Shown: positions 54,158-64,000, counted from the first letter of the stretch. The stretch: 64,000 nt of DNA from Radiobacillus kanasensis (GCF_021049245.1 NZ_CP088021.1:1-64000); one strand, 5' to 3'. A program made the numbers and translations. The notes: a model not told the origin generated them from the sequence alone.

Positions 54158-55124
54158 TCTTAGACCAGGTAAGGTGATTGTTGGGAAATGGCATCAACAT
54201 CAATATGTCATAAAAAAGAGACTCGGTCATGGCGCGATCGGATCTGTCTTTCTTTGTGAAAGGAATGGAAGAGATGCTGCTTTAAAAATTAGTGAGAAGA
54301 GCTCATCGATCACAATGGAGGTTAACGTACTCAAAACGTTTGAAAAGGTCCAAGGGAATCGCCTTGGGCCTTCTTTATTGGATGTGGACGATTGGGTGAC
54401 ACCAAGTGGAAAACAGCTGTCGTTTTATGTGATGGAATATTTAAAGGGTGAGCAGCTACCGAGTTTTTTTCAGAGTCATGGAGAAGAATGGTTAGCAATA
54501 TTTGTGTTACAGCTCTTAGATGATTTGACGGAATTGCATCAGGCAGGTTGGGTATTTGGGGACTTAAAGACCGAGAATTTAATCATTACCTCCCCTCCAC
54601 CACGATTGCGTTGGATTGATGTCGGAGGAACGACACAAATCGGAAGATCGATTAAGGAATATACGGAATTTTATGATCGTGGATATTGGAATTTAGGGTC
54701 TCGTAAAGCAGAGCCTTCTTATGACTTGTTCGCACTAGCCATGGTCATGGTACGAATTTTCTATCCAAAGGGATTTGAACGAGGGAAAAACCCCGAACGC
54801 ACACTGATGGGGTATATCCAGCAATCTTCTGGATTGAAAAAATACGAACCGATTCTTAAAAAAGCATTTTATGGGAAGTATGCGACAAGTGAAGCGATGA
54901 AAAAAGATTTATCGACATTGCTGTTGAAGTACTCCGATCAAACTAAAAAGCGAAAAAGTCAGCCGCAGGCACGGTCCCAAGCGCAGACGAAGGTTAGGGC
55001 CAAACCTACTCGATCCTCATACAAAGCGCCTGCTCCTAAACGGAAAAGCTTTGTTGTGGTGGAGAGCTTCGCGATATCGTTTGTTGTTTTTCTCTTTTAC
55101 ATGTTCTATTTGTTTTTAACGTGA
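54126..55124 (+). CDS. yabT: Hanks-type Ser/Thr protein kinase YabT
   Basis: 332 residues. The kinase domain (about 25-270) shows a glycine-rich loop GHGAIGS, the ATP lysine in AALKISE and the catalytic loop FGDLKTEN. DFG is replaced by DVG (WIDVGGTTQ), as an oddity. A basic, Pro/Lys-rich stretch (about 275-310) and one C-terminal membrane segment (ESFAISFVVFLFYMFYLFL) follow. In B. subtilis YabT acts at the septum in sporulation, is stimulated by DNA and phosphorylates RecA. It overlaps yabS. Confidence 0.88.
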   Translation: MNQASKKQGINLRPGKVIVGKWHQHQYVIKKRLGHGAIGSVFLCERNGRDAALKISEKSSSITMEVNVLKTFEKVQGNRLGPSLLDVDDWVTPSGKQLSFYVMEYLKGEQLPSFFQSHGEEWLAIFVLQLLDDLTELHQAGWVFGDLKTENLIITSPPPRLRWIDVGGTTQIGRSIKEYTEFYDRGYWNLGSRKAEPSYDLFALAMVMVRIFYPKGFERGKNPERTLMGYIQQSSGLKKYEPILKKAFYGKYATSEAMKKDLSTLLLKYSDQTKKRKSQPQARSQAQTKVRAKPTRSSYKAPAPKRKSFVVVESFAISFVVFLFYMFYLFLT

Positions 55125-55148
55125 GCACTTTCTCATAGTATGCCGATA

Positions 55149-55310
55149 TTGATATAGACTGCGACATAACTAAGTAATAATTTATTGAAAAAGTAATGAA
55201 GTGAAGCTTGCGCTTCGGCAGAATACTTCGCTTTCCGCAGCGCCGGTTTAGCAGTCAACTTGATAAGGGAAATAAAGAGTCACTATTTTGTTATGTCGCA
55301 ATTTATATCC
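55149..55310. repeat. 162-bp deletion derivative of the composite TIR repeat
   Basis: The ends TTGATATAGACTGCGACATA and TATGTCGCAATTTATATCCA are the best-preserved inverted repeats of the family. The interior keeps only the left flank and the start of module I (CGGCAGAATACTTCGCTTTCCG), then skips to the right flank. It lies between yabT and tilS, and the rest of that 345-base gap shows only the tilS ribosome-binding region. Confidence 0.75.
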
Positions 55311-55469
55311 ACTTAATATCAACTAACTAGTAGAAAATAAATACTTGGAAAAGCAGCGGTCTTTTAGAACACAGCTTAACGTAAGGAAACGGACTTTGTT
55401 TTGCTTATTTAGAACGTGTAGTGATAGGATATCTTTATAGAGGAAACGAGAGAGCGGAGGAAAGAAGCG

Positions 55470-56876
55470 ATGAGAAAGGCTGTCGAGTCTTTTGTAAAAA
55501 AAAATCAGTTATTACATAAAGGTGCTACGGTATTGGTCGGTGTATCTGGTGGACCAGACTCTATGGCACTTTTACACGTGTTAAATTCTCTTCAAAAGAC
55601 GTGGCAGCTACGCCTCATCGCCCTTTCAGTTGACCATGGGCTAAGAGGGGACCAATCTAAACAGGATGTTGCTTATGTACGAGATATGTGTTCCAAATGG
55701 AATATTGAATGTAACGAAACCTATGTAGATGTTCGAACGTACAAAGAGAAGGAAGGAAAAGGTACCCAAGTTGCTGCGCGTGAATTAAGGTATAAATATT
55801 TTCAAGACCAAATGGAAGTGTGGAAGGCTGATTATTTAGCGCTGGGCCATCATGGAGATGATCAAGTAGAGACCATTATGATGAGGCTTGCGCAACGTAC
55901 GGATCCAGCTAGCTTAACAGGGATCCCTATCCAAAGGACATTTGCGAATGGAAGGCTTATTCGGCCTCTTTTGTGTGTGAATAAAGAAGAGATTGAAGCT
56001 TATTGTCGGGAGCAACATATCGAACCGAGAAGAGATCCCTCCAATCAAGAAGATGTGTACACCCGAAATTATATTCGACTACATATTCTCCCTCTTTTGA
56101 AACAAATGAATCCAAGTCTGTCTGTTACGGTTCAGAAGTTAACAGAACGGATAGCGGACGATGAGGACTATTTGTTGGAAGAGGCAAAAAAAGTGTTGGA
56201 TGAAGCGGTTATTTTTGAACGAAATACGATTCGGTCTTCCATTAATATAGAAAAGTTTGGACAGTTTCCCATTGCTTTACAAAGGAGAGCCTATCATCTA
56301 ATATTGAATTATCTATATCGTTCCGTGCCGAAGGATCTTAGTTACATACAAGAAGAGCAGTTGTTTGAACTGATAGAAAACAGGCCGAATAAGACGATTC
56401 ATCTTCCCGGTGGATTAATAGCGGTGAAAGCTTATGATAGGGTTAATCTCTATTTTCAGTCGGAGCTGGAACAAAGTGAGCAAACGTCTTATTCTTATTC
56501 CCTACCAGTACCAGGAAGAGTCATATTACCAGATGGTTCTATGATGAAGGGAGAGGTAGTTGGGAATGCTACTCCAAAAGGAAATGATAAGTTTGTATGT
56601 GACCCTCAGTCTGTGGAATTACCTATTCATATTAGAACGAGAAAACTAGGCGATAAAATCCGTTTGAAGGGCCTAAATGGATCGAGAAAACTTAAGGATA
56701 TTTTCATTGATGAGAAAATTCCTCTAGCCGAAAGAGACACATGGCCAGTGGTCACGGATGCTACAGGAACAATCCTTTGGCTGCCGGGTCTTAAGAAAAG
56801 CTCTATAGAGCGCGCAAACGATAGCCTTTCCACGGAATATCTTCAACTTGAATATATTAAGAATAGCAGCATGTAG
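55470..56876 (+). CDS. tilS: tRNA(Ile)-lysidine synthetase
   Basis: 468 residues. The PP-loop SGGPDSMALLHVL (about 27-39) marks the adenylating N-terminal domain; the middle and C-terminal domains (IHIRTRKLGDKIRLKGLNGSRKLKDIFID) recognise tRNA. TilS turns C34 of tRNA-Ile(CAT) into lysidine, changing its decoding from Met to Ile; it is essential. In B. subtilis it forms an operon with hpt (hprT) and ftsH, as here. Confidence 0.95.
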   Translation: MRKAVESFVKKNQLLHKGATVLVGVSGGPDSMALLHVLNSLQKTWQLRLIALSVDHGLRGDQSKQDVAYVRDMCSKWNIECNETYVDVRTYKEKEGKGTQVAARELRYKYFQDQMEVWKADYLALGHHGDDQVETIMMRLAQRTDPASLTGIPIQRTFANGRLIRPLLCVNKEEIEAYCREQHIEPRRDPSNQEDVYTRNYIRLHILPLLKQMNPSLSVTVQKLTERIADDEDYLLEEAKKVLDEAVIFERNTIRSSINIEKFGQFPIALQRRAYHLILNYLYRSVPKDLSYIQEEQLFELIENRPNKTIHLPGGLIAVKAYDRVNLYFQSELEQSEQTSYSYSLPVPGRVILPDGSMMKGEVVGNATPKGNDKFVCDPQSVELPIHIRTRKLGDKIRLKGLNGSRKLKDIFIDEKIPLAERDTWPVVTDATGTILWLPGLKKSSIERANDSLSTEYLQLEYIKNSSM

Positions 56877-56888
56877 GAGGGTACCATA

Positions 56889-57434
56889 ATGAACCAAGAT
56901 ATTGAGAAGGTATTAATTTCACAGGAAGACATCCAACAAAAATGCCAAGAAATTGGGGAAGCTCTAACGAAGGAATATCAGGATAAGTTTCCATTAGCTA
57001 TCGGGGTCCTTAAGGGAGCTATGCCGTTTATGTCCGATGTACTTCGTTATATGGATACGTATATCGAAATGGATTTTATGGACGTATCTAGCTATGGTGG
57101 AGAAATGAAGTCTTCCGGTGAAGTAAAGATCGTAAAGGATTTGGATACGAAGGTAGAAGGAAGAGATATTCTCATTATGGAGGATATTATTGATAGCGGT
57201 CTAACTTTAAGCTATCTAGTTGACCTATTCAAATACCGCAAAGCAAAATCAATTAAGATTGTAACACTGTTGGACAAGCCAGAAGGAAGAACCGTTGACA
57301 TTAAAGCAGACGTTGTTGGTTTCCAAGTTCCAAACGAATTCGTAGTTGGTTATGGGCTGGATTATCAAGAAAAATACCGAAATCTGCCATACATAGGTGT
57401 GTTGAAGCCAAGGGTTTATAAAGGGGACGAATAG
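56889..57434 (+). CDS. hpt: Hypoxanthine phosphoribosyltransferase
   Basis: 181 residues. The PRPP loop is [17 protein letters not shown] (about 97-113) and the substrate region [15 protein letters not shown] (about 38). It salvages hypoxanthine and guanine with PRPP. Twelve bases after tilS, with AGGAGGG as ribosome-binding site. In B. subtilis the Hpt and TilS proteins together affect ftsH transcription. Confidence 0.95.
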   Translation: MNQDIEKVLISQEDIQQKCQEIGEALTKEYQDKFPLAIGVLKGAMPFMSDVLRYMDTYIEMDFMDVSSYGGEMKSSGEVKIVKDLDTKVEGRDILIMEDIIDSGLTLSYLVDLFKYRKAKSIKIVTLLDKPEGRTVDIKADVVGFQVPNEFVVGYGLDYQEKYRNLPYIGVLKPRVYKGDE

Positions 57435-57556
57435 TCTTGTCTAATCCAGAATGAAGTCCGGGTTTCTAACATATCTTAGAAGGGTAATTAGTTGTACTGT
57501 TACTTTTTAATATGGTACTATTTACTATAGTTTTCTCGTTTGGGAGGAGGTAGGCA

Positions 57557-59518
57557 ATGAATCGAATATTTAGAAATGTAATTTTTTATTTCCTAATATT
57601 CCTAGTTCTAATAGGAGTTGTTGGTGTATTTAGTGGACAAAACAACCAACAAAAGGAATTCAATGTACAAGACTTTACCCAGGCGTTAAGCAAGGGTGAA
57701 ATAGAAGAAATGGTTATGCGGCCTTCTAATGGGGTCATGCAAATCACCGGAACATTAAAAGAAGGGGAAGACCAAACCTTTATTACAAATATTCCGGAAA
57801 ACACAGATATTGTTGCCAATATTACAGAGCAAGCTACCGATCAAGGTATATTATCTGTTCAAGAAGAAGAGCAACCAAACGGATGGGTTCAATTCCTAAC
57901 TGGGATTATTCCGTTTGTTATTATATTTATCTTATTCTTCTTCCTATTAAACCAAGCTCAAGGCGGCGGAAGTCGTGTGATGAACTTTGGTAAGAGCAAG
58001 GCTAAGCTCTATAGTGAAGAGAAGAAAAAGGTTAAATTTAAGGATGTAGCAGGAGCAGACGAAGAGAAGCAGGAACTAGTAGAGGTTGTAGACTTCTTGA
58101 AAGATCCTCGTAAGTTCTCCGCAATTGGTGCACGTATCCCGAAAGGGGTTTTATTAGTAGGACCTCCAGGTACAGGTAAAACCTTGCTTGCGCGTGCAGT
58201 TGCAGGGGAAGCCGGAGTACCATTCTTCTCGATTTCCGGTTCCGATTTCGTGGAAATGTTTGTAGGGGTCGGTGCATCTCGTGTACGTGACTTGTTTGAA
58301 AATGCGAAGAAGAACGCACCATGTATTATCTTTATTGATGAGATTGATGCTGTAGGTCGTCAACGTGGTGCAGGTGTTGGTGGCGGTCATGATGAACGGG
58401 AACAAACGTTAAACCAATTACTTGTTGAAATGGATGGGTTTGGTGAAAATGAAGGGATCATCATCATTGCTGCAACGAACCGTCCAGATATTTTAGACCC
58501 TGCCTTACTAAGACCGGGACGTTTTGACCGTCAAATCACGGTGGATCGCCCAGACTTAAATGGAAGGGAAGAAGTACTTAAAGTCCACGCTCGTAATAAA
58601 CCATTAGCTGAATCTGTTGATATTAAAACGATTGCAATGAGAACACCAGGTTTCTCTGGTGCGGATTTAGAAAACTTATTAAATGAGGCAGCTTTAGTTG
58701 CTGCGAGAAGTGATAAGAAGAAAATTGATATGGAAGATATCGATGAAGCAGTTGACCGTGTTATTGCCGGACCTGCTAAGAAAAGTCGGGTCATTTCTGA
58801 GAAAGAGCGAAACATCGTCGCATACCACGAAAGTGGACACACGGTTATCGGGATGGTTTTGGACGACGCAGATATGGTTCACAAAGTTACGATTGTACCG
58901 AGAGGGCAAGCTGGCGGATATGCTGTTATGCTTCCGAAAGAGGATCGTTACTTTATGACCAAACCGGAATTACTTGATAAGATTACTGGTTTACTCGGTG
59001 GCCGTGTTGCTGAAGAGGTTATTTTTGGAGAAGTAAGTACGGGAGCTCATAACGACTTCCAGCGTGCTACTAGCATTGCTCGAAAAATGGTTACTGAATA
59101 CGGAATGAGTGATCGCATCGGTCCTCTTCAATTTGGAAGCTCAGGTGGTCAAGTGTTCTTAGGACGCGATATGCAAAACGAACCGAATTACAGTGACGCT
59201 ATTGCATACGAAATTGATCAAGAAATCCAAAGCTTCATTAACCAATGTTACGAAAGAGCGAAACAAATTCTTACAGAGAAAAAAGATAAACTTGAATTGC
59301 TTGCGAAAACGTTACTAGAAGTAGAAACGTTAGATGCAAAACAAATTAAATCTTTATTTGAAAATGGAACAATGCCAGAAAAAGAAGTAGTTGCAGAGCA
59401 AGTGAATCCGGATACAGAAGAGGAAGGCACATCTTCTGATAAGGATGTCAAAGTAAATATCCAATCGAAAGAAGAGGAGCAAGACAGTTCCACTTCCGAA
59501 GAGGATGACAAACAATAA
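57557..59518 (+). CDS. ftsH: ATP-dependent zinc metalloprotease FtsH
   Basis: 653 residues. Two membrane segments (about 7-25 and 108-130) flank a short extracytoplasmic domain. The AAA+ domain has Walker A GPPGTGKT, Walker B IFIDEIDA and the second region of homology; the protease domain has HESGH. The tail is very acidic. FtsH degrades misfolded membrane proteins and some regulators. GGGAGGAGG precedes the ATG. Confidence 0.97.
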   Translation: MNRIFRNVIFYFLIFLVLIGVVGVFSGQNNQQKEFNVQDFTQALSKGEIEEMVMRPSNGVMQITGTLKEGEDQTFITNIPENTDIVANITEQATDQGILSVQEEEQPNGWVQFLTGIIPFVIIFILFFFLLNQAQGGGSRVMNFGKSKAKLYSEEKKKVKFKDVAGADEEKQELVEVVDFLKDPRKFSAIGARIPKGVLLVGPPGTGKTLLARAVAGEAGVPFFSISGSDFVEMFVGVGASRVRDLFENAKKNAPCIIFIDEIDAVGRQRGAGVGGGHDEREQTLNQLLVEMDGFGENEGIIIIAATNRPDILDPALLRPGRFDRQITVDRPDLNGREEVLKVHARNKPLAESVDIKTIAMRTPGFSGADLENLLNEAALVAARSDKKKIDMEDIDEAVDRVIAGPAKKSRVISEKERNIVAYHESGHTVIGMVLDDADMVHKVTIVPRGQAGGYAVMLPKEDRYFMTKPELLDKITGLLGGRVAEEVIFGEVSTGAHNDFQRATSIARKMVTEYGMSDRIGPLQFGSSGGQVFLGRDMQNEPNYSDAIAYEIDQEIQSFINQCYERAKQILTEKKDKLELLAKTLLEVETLDAKQIKSLFENGTMPEKEVVAEQVNPDTEEEGTSSDKDVKVNIQSKEEEQDSSTSEEDDKQ

Positions 59519-59523
59519 TTTTT

Positions 59524-59562
59524 TAAAGCGCATGGGGGTAAATCTCTGTGTGCTTTTTTCTT
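59524..59562 (+). terminator. ftsH terminator
   Basis: AAAGCGCA and TGTGCTTT pair (one G.U) and are followed by TTTTCTTTTT. Confidence 0.75.
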
Positions 59563-59751
59563 TTTAACTTAATAGCAAAAACTTGCGTAACGATTAAAAC
59601 ATTGAGTAGTATAAAGGATGTTAAAGACTCATGTATGATGGGAATGGAATAAAGGGCAACGGGCTAATAAGTCCGTTATGTTCCGAAGTGTTTGATAGGT
59701 TGTTGAACACTTTCTAAGGATAAACCGGATATAAAGGAGCGAGTGCATCAC

Positions 59752-60621
59752 GTGAACGATTATTTAATAAAAGCTACCGCATTTGATGGGGCTATTCGTG
59801 CCTATGCGATAAAATCAACGGATACAGTAGAAGAAGCAAGAAGAAGACATGATACTTGGGCAACAGCTTCCGCTGCACTTGGAAGGACTTTAACGATAAC
59901 CATTATGCTTGGGGCTATGCTGAAAGGGAATGACAAACTAACGGTGAAGCTTGAAGGAAACGGACCAGTCGGCCCTATCATCGCCGATGCCAATGCAAAA
60001 GGGGAAGTTCGTGGTTATATAACGAATCCTCATGTCGATTTCGAATTAAATGATAAAGGGAAATTAGACGTTGCACGAGCTGTGGGACAAGGAAGCCTTA
60101 GTGTTGTAAAGGACCTTGGTTTAAAACAAAATTTCACTGGACAAGTTCCTATTGTTTCAGGGGAGGTTAGTGAGGACTTTACGTATTATTTAGCGAATTC
60201 AGAGCAAGTACCTTCTGCAGTTGGTGCAGGTGTTCTTGTTAATCCGGATCATACGATATTAGCAGCGGGTGGCTTCATCATTCAAGTCATGCCTGGTGCA
60301 GATGATCAAGTGATTAGTCATATTGAAGAAAGCATTTCTAACATCCCGCCTATATCCAGTTTGTTACGAGATGGAAATACTCCGGAGCAAATATTAGAAA
60401 AATTACTGGGAGAAGGAAACGTTAAAATCTTAGAGGAGCTTCCGGTACAATTCCAATGTCATTGTTCGAAGGAGAGACTGGAGCAAGCCATTAAGAGTCT
60501 AGGAAATGAGGAAATTGATAAAATGATCGAAGAAGACAATGGAGCGGAAGCGACCTGCCATTTTTGTAATGAGGCATACCAATTTTCAGTGGAAGATTTA
60601 GAACAGTTAAAGATCGATTGA
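59752..60621 (+). CDS. hslO: Redox-regulated chaperone Hsp33
   Basis: 289 residues. The N-terminal chaperone domain has [19 protein letters not shown] and the C-terminal redox switch carries the four zinc cysteines CHC...CHFC. Oxidation releases zinc and turns Hsp33 into a holdase. I prefer GTG 59752 (MNDYLIKAT), 12 bases after GGAG, over GTG 59743, which lies only three bases from it. coaX, normally just upstream in B. subtilis, is missing. Confidence 0.93.
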   Translation: MNDYLIKATAFDGAIRAYAIKSTDTVEEARRRHDTWATASAALGRTLTITIMLGAMLKGNDKLTVKLEGNGPVGPIIADANAKGEVRGYITNPHVDFELNDKGKLDVARAVGQGSLSVVKDLGLKQNFTGQVPIVSGEVSEDFTYYLANSEQVPSAVGAGVLVNPDHTILAAGGFIIQVMPGADDQVISHIEESISNIPPISSLLRDGNTPEQILEKLLGEGNVKILEELPVQFQCHCSKERLEQAIKSLGNEEIDKMIEEDNGAEATCHFCNEAYQFSVEDLEQLKID

Positions 60622-60637
60622 GGAGAGGGAGAATAGA

Positions 60638-61540
60638 ATGACGAGAAAGTTCTTATGGGGAATCATTATTCTCCTCCTTGTAACGAATTTAACAACGGTA
60701 GCCATTTGGATGATAGAACGAAACAATGCATTGCCGTCCCCGATGGGTGTTGAAGTGAATACAGATGAACCTGTTGCGACGATAGGAAAAGAAGAAATTT
60801 TCTATGAAGAGTGGGTGAAGGACCTAGAAGCTAACTATGGGAAGAAAGCGTTAGAAGAGTTGGTGAATAGAGAGGTTGTGTCACAGTTAGCAAAAGAGGA
60901 AGATATTGAAATCAACGATAAGTTGGTAGAAAGAGAAATTTCCTTGCTCTTTACGATGGAAGGGCCCTTAACGGAAAAACAAATTGAAGCAAAAAGGAAA
61001 GAGTGGGAAAAAGAGATTCGTTACCGGCTTACACTGGAAGAGCTTTTGACAAAAGATATTGAAGTAGAGAGCGGAGAAGTGGAAAGCTACTACAATGATT
61101 ACAAAGGCCAATACGACTTTAAAGAATCCATCCAACTGTCCCATATCGTCCTTCCAGATAAACAAACAGCCGAAAAAGTCTACGATGAATTAGAAGCAGG
61201 GGCATCGTTCGCGGCGTTAGCGAGAGAATATACCATGGACGAAGAAACAAAAGCGAATGGAGGATACTTAGGATACTATACGGAAAACGACACATTTCTG
61301 TTGGAGGAGTATTACAATAAAGCGATGGAAATGGAAGAGCATACGTATAGCGAGCCATTTTTAGGAGGCACCGGTACTGTCATTCTCTACTTACATCGAA
61401 AGCTCCCGGATATCACCTTCGAGTATGAAGAATTAGAACATCATATTCAACGAGAATTGGCATTGGAACAAATCGAACCAGCCATTTCGGCTAAGTCTTT
61501 GTGGAATGAAAAAGATGTGAAGTGGATATTTGACGAGTAA
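60638..61540 (+). CDS. yacD: PrsA-like peptidyl-prolyl isomerase YacD
   Basis: 300 residues. An N-terminal membrane anchor (about 3-25) is followed by a SurA/PrsA-type helical region and a parvulin domain (about 165-270: SIQLSHIVLPDKQTAEKVYDELEAGASFAALAREYT, then GGYLGYYT). There is no lipobox cysteine, unlike PrsA. Likely a membrane-anchored extracytoplasmic foldase. Between hslO and cysK, as in B. subtilis. Confidence 0.87.
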   Translation: MTRKFLWGIIILLLVTNLTTVAIWMIERNNALPSPMGVEVNTDEPVATIGKEEIFYEEWVKDLEANYGKKALEELVNREVVSQLAKEEDIEINDKLVEREISLLFTMEGPLTEKQIEAKRKEWEKEIRYRLTLEELLTKDIEVESGEVESYYNDYKGQYDFKESIQLSHIVLPDKQTAEKVYDELEAGASFAALAREYTMDEETKANGGYLGYYTENDTFLLEEYYNKAMEMEEHTYSEPFLGGTGTVILYLHRKLPDITFEYEELEHHIQRELALEQIEPAISAKSLWNEKDVKWIFDE

Positions 61541-61629
61541 AGTCGGTTTATTTTGGTTGACTTTTCTTTCCAATCCACGTAAATTGATAGTAAATCCTAC
61601 AAAAATACTTGGAATTGGGAGTGGATAGA

Positions 61630-62556
61630 ATGAAAGTTGCTCAATCTATTGCGGATCTTATTGGGAATACCCCTATTGTGAAGTTGAATCGAACAGTCGA
61701 CCCTGACGGTGCGGATATTTATTTGAAATTGGAATTTATGAACCCTGGAAGCTCTGTAAAGGATCGTATCGCCCTAGCTATGATCGAAGCGGCAGAAGAA
61801 GCTGGAGAGCTGAAAGAAGGCGATACCATTATTGAACCTACTAGTGGAAATACTGGGATAGGACTAGCCTTAGTGGCCGCTATAAAAGGATACAAAGCAA
61901 TCTTAGTAATGCCGGATACGATGAGTATGGAAAGACGTAATTTACTCCGAGCTTACGGAGCGGAATTAGTCCTTACTCCTGGTGCAGAAGGAATAAAAGG
62001 TGCTATTAAAAAGGCAGAGGAACTTCAGAAAGAGCATGGTTATTTCATGCCTCAACAATTTAACAACCAAGCAAATCCTTCTGTTCACGAGCGTACAACT
62101 GGTAAAGAAATTGTGGAGCAAATGGGAGACCAATTAGATGCTTTCATCTCTGGGATCGGGACTGGTGGAACGATTACAGGTGCTGGTAAAGTGTTGAAAG
62201 AAGCCTATAAAGACATCAAAATCTACGCTGTAGAACCTAAAGGATCCGCTGTTTTATCTGGTGGTAATCCAGGACCTCATAAAATACAAGGTATAGGTGC
62301 TGGTTTTGTACCAGAAGTGCTGGACACAGAAGTATATGATGGTGTGATTACAGTTGAAAATGAGGAAGCCATCGAAACCGCTCGTGAAGCAGCCAAAAAA
62401 GATGGGTTGTTAGGTGGCATTTCATCTGGTGCAGCTATCTTCGCCGCTAAAAAAGTAGCCAAAGAATTAGGAAAAGGTAAAAAGGTTTTAGCGATCATTC
62501 CGAGTAACGGAGAAAGATACCTATCCACTCCTCTTTATCAATTTGATGCCGAATAA
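61630..62556 (+). CDS. cysK: Cysteine synthase A
   Basis: 308 residues, a PLP enzyme making cysteine from O-acetylserine and sulfide. The PLP lysine is in GSSVKDRI (about 39-46), the phosphate loop is [11 protein letters not shown], and [10 protein letters not shown] is present. ATG 61630 follows GGGAGTGG; seven extra in-frame codons are dropped. In Bacillus it can also act with CymR in regulation. The pabB-pabA-pabC genes that follow in B. subtilis are absent; folP comes next. Confidence 0.96.
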   Translation: MKVAQSIADLIGNTPIVKLNRTVDPDGADIYLKLEFMNPGSSVKDRIALAMIEAAEEAGELKEGDTIIEPTSGNTGIGLALVAAIKGYKAILVMPDTMSMERRNLLRAYGAELVLTPGAEGIKGAIKKAEELQKEHGYFMPQQFNNQANPSVHERTTGKEIVEQMGDQLDAFISGIGTGGTITGAGKVLKEAYKDIKIYAVEPKGSAVLSGGNPGPHKIQGIGAGFVPEVLDTEVYDGVITVENEEAIETAREAAKKDGLLGGISSGAAIFAAKKVAKELGKGKKVLAIIPSNGERYLSTPLYQFDAE

Positions 62557-62561
62557 TGAAC

Positions 62562-62602
62562 ATCAACCCTTACAAGACTTTTGTAAGGGTTTTTAAATGA
62601 AA
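62562..62602 (+). terminator. cysK terminator
   Basis: AACCCTTACAA and TTGTAAGGGTT pair closely around a small loop and are followed by TTTAAA. The T tract is short. Confidence 0.7.
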
Positions 62603-62656
62603 ACAAATGAAACAATCGGTTAGAATAGAGATAAAATGTAAAAAGGAAGATGAAAC

Positions 62657-63493
62657 GTGTCTTTTATCCTGAAAGCTGGAGGGAAAGAGTATGACCTTCA
62701 GGACAAAACTTATGTAATGGGAATAATTAATGCAACACCAGACTCCTTTTCGGATGGCGGTCAATTTAATCAAGTAGAATCAGCTGTAAAGCATGCCCTT
62801 GCCTTGCAAGAGCAAGGAGCGGATATTTTAGATATCGGTGGAGAGTCAACGCGGCCTGGACATGCTCCGGTTAGTGAACAAGAGGAAATAGAAAGAGTGG
62901 TCCCGATAATTGAGGCTATAAAAGAAGAAGTGGACCTTCCCATTTCTATCGATACATTTAAGGCGAAGACAGCCGAGGAAGCCATTCGTGCTGGTGCTTC
63001 TTTGATTAATGATGTCTGGGGGGCCCGCCGAGAACCTGCTATTGCTAAAATCGCGGCGAAATACCGAGTTCCAATCATTTTAATGCATAATCGGACAAAC
63101 CCATCCTATACGAATCTGATTGAGGACTTAATGGACGATTTAAAAGCTAGTATTACGATTGCACAGGATGCAGGTGTTCCGGATGAACATATTATAATAG
63201 ATCCAGGAATTGGATTTGCGAAAACAGTGGAAGAAAATCTAGAGACCATGAGACACTTGGATCAATTTCATCAATTAGGCTATCCCCTTTTGCTAGGGAC
63301 TTCAAGAAAATCCTTAATTGGTAAGTTGTTAGATTTCCCGGTTGGCGAAAGAGATGAAGCGACAGGAGCGACTACATGTTATGGAATAACGAAGGGAGTC
63401 CATATGGTTCGCGTACATAATGTGGAAATGAACGTAAGAATGGCTAAAATGATGGATGCCATAATCGGTAAGGGAGGAAAAAGAAGTGGATAA
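62657..63493 (+). CDS. folP: Dihydropteroate synthase
   Basis: 278 residues. It joins p-aminobenzoate to the pterin pyrophosphate in folate synthesis and is the sulfonamide target. Motifs: MGIINATPDSFSDGG (about 22-36), GGESTRPG and LGTSRKSLIG, the PABA/phosphate sites. The start is GTG 62657, with AAAGGAAGA upstream. It overlaps folB by eight bases. Confidence 0.96.
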   Translation: MSFILKAGGKEYDLQDKTYVMGIINATPDSFSDGGQFNQVESAVKHALALQEQGADILDIGGESTRPGHAPVSEQEEIERVVPIIEAIKEEVDLPISIDTFKAKTAEEAIRAGASLINDVWGARREPAIAKIAAKYRVPIILMHNRTNPSYTNLIEDLMDDLKASITIAQDAGVPDEHIIIDPGIGFAKTVEENLETMRHLDQFHQLGYPLLLGTSRKSLIGKLLDFPVGERDEATGATTCYGITKGVHMVRVHNVEMNVRMAKMMDAIIGKGGKRSG

Positions 63494-63851
63494 AATCTAT
63501 GTAAATAAGATGGCGTTTTACGGTTATCACGGACTTTTTCCGGAAGAAAATAAGCTTGGCCAACGCTTCTATGTAGATGCAATTTTAGAACTTGACCTTC
63601 GAAAAGCTGGTAGATCTGATAAAATGGAAGATTCTATTCATTACGGGGAAGTATACGAGCTGACGAAGAGAATAGTAGAAGGGGAAGCCCTGAATTTAGT
63701 GGAGACTCTAACAGAGACCATCGCTCAAGCATTATTAGGGCATTTTTCCCTGTTAGAGGCTTGTACAATTAAAGTGACCAAACCAGATCCGCCTATCCCT
63801 GGGCATTATGATTCTGTTGCGGTAGAGGTTTACCGGGAGCGGAGCAAATGA
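63486..63851 (+). CDS. folB: Dihydroneopterin aldolase
   Basis: 121 residues, an octameric aldolase that forms 6-hydroxymethyl-dihydropterin. Start GTG 63486 with GGGAGG upstream. The segment KMAFYGYHGLFPEENKLGQRFYVD holds the active-site Glu and Tyr, and KVTKPDPPIPG the lysine. It overlaps folP and folK (ATGA). Confidence 0.95.
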   Translation: MDKIYVNKMAFYGYHGLFPEENKLGQRFYVDAILELDLRKAGRSDKMEDSIHYGEVYELTKRIVEGEALNLVETLTETIAQALLGHFSLLEACTIKVTKPDPPIPGHYDSVAVEVYRERSK

Positions 63852-64000
63852 ACACGGCTTATTTAGCATTGGGATCAAACATAGAGCCGAGGATAGACTA
63901 CTTAGAACAAGCCATTAATAGGTTGAATACCGAAGACAACATAGAAGTTGTGAGAAAATCCTCCATTTATGAGACAGAACCGGTTGGATATACCAATCAG
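63848..64000 (+). CDS. folK: Hydroxymethyldihydropterin pyrophosphokinase (5' part)
   Basis: The first 51 codons only; the window ends inside the gene. The start NTAYLALGSNIEPRIDYLEQ contains the LGSN motif that opens HPPK, and SSIYETEPVGYTNQ is the typical SxxYETxPxG loop. It would supply the pyrophosphorylated pterin used by FolP. Confidence 0.93.
   Translation, partial: MNTAYLALGSNIEPRIDYLEQAINRLNTEDNIEVVRKSSIYETEPVGYTNQ

Noticed and set aside
53420..55124. Possible frameshift between yabS and yabT because of the 32-base overlap
   Set aside because: Both proteins are complete in their own families, and such overlaps are usual in this operon.

Overview
This window is the chromosome of a spore-forming member of the Bacillaceae. 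I judge it nearer the Halobacillus/Virgibacillus/Oceanobacillus side than Bacillus subtilis itself, but species cannot be read from here. The evidence is an rRNA operon followed by a gene order almost identical to the B. subtilis region from csfB to folK, with many sporulation genes (gin, yabG, sspF, spoVG, fin, spoVT, yabP, yabQ, spoIIE, yabT) and promoters readable as sigma-F, sigma-G, sigma-H and sigma-E/K types.

Layout. 1-5.0 kb: 16S-23S-5S operon without spacer tRNAs. 5.2-12.8 kb: csfB, an Orn/Lys/Arg decarboxylase, tmk, darA, yaaR, holB, ricT, yabA, trmN6, yazA, rsmI. 12.9-19.7 kb: abrB (minus) divergent from metG, then tatD-type DNase, yabE, rnmV, rsmA. 20.5-28.1 kb: yabG, veg, sspF, ispE, purR, spoVG, glmU, prs, ctc. 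30.5-44.5 kb: pth, fin, mfd, spoVT, glcT-ptsG (an insertion relative to B. subtilis), yabM, mazG, rqcP, yabP, yabQ, divIC, yabR. 44.8-50.6 kb: tRNA-Met, a histidine phosphatase, a NUDIX protein and a marR-MFS pair. 50.8-64 kb: spoIIE, yabS, yabT, tilS, hpt, ftsH, hslO, yacD, cysK, folP, folB and the start of folK. Compared with the B. subtilis order, yabJ (after purR), coaX (after ftsH) and pabB-pabA-pabC (after cysK) are absent from their usual places.

The most interesting material is mobile and non-coding. Two nearly identical 1597-bp IS110-family elements lie in opposite orientation at 28328-29924 and 46693-48289. Both are inserted at the same dinucleotide of the same target, inside members of a dispersed structured repeat. 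The 5' non-coding end of each element can fold into two guide loops. One loop matches both halves of the genomic target and the other matches the element's own ends, which is the architecture of an IS110 bridge RNA. One copy carries an Asp-to-Glu change at a predicted catalytic residue. The host repeats are themselves about 0.6-kb units with terminal inverted repeats and two internal hairpin modules; three such units, one short deletion derivative and several remnants are present.

The housekeeping genes handle DNA replication and repair (tmk, holB, yabA, mfd), translation and tRNA/rRNA maturation (metG, rnmV, rsmA, rsmI, trmN6, tilS, pth, rqcP), precursors (ispE, glmU, prs, hpt, folate genes, cysK) and glucose uptake (glcT/ptsG). 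Most are packed into operons with overlapping stop and start codons. All functional statements come from reading motifs and gene order; no database search was run.
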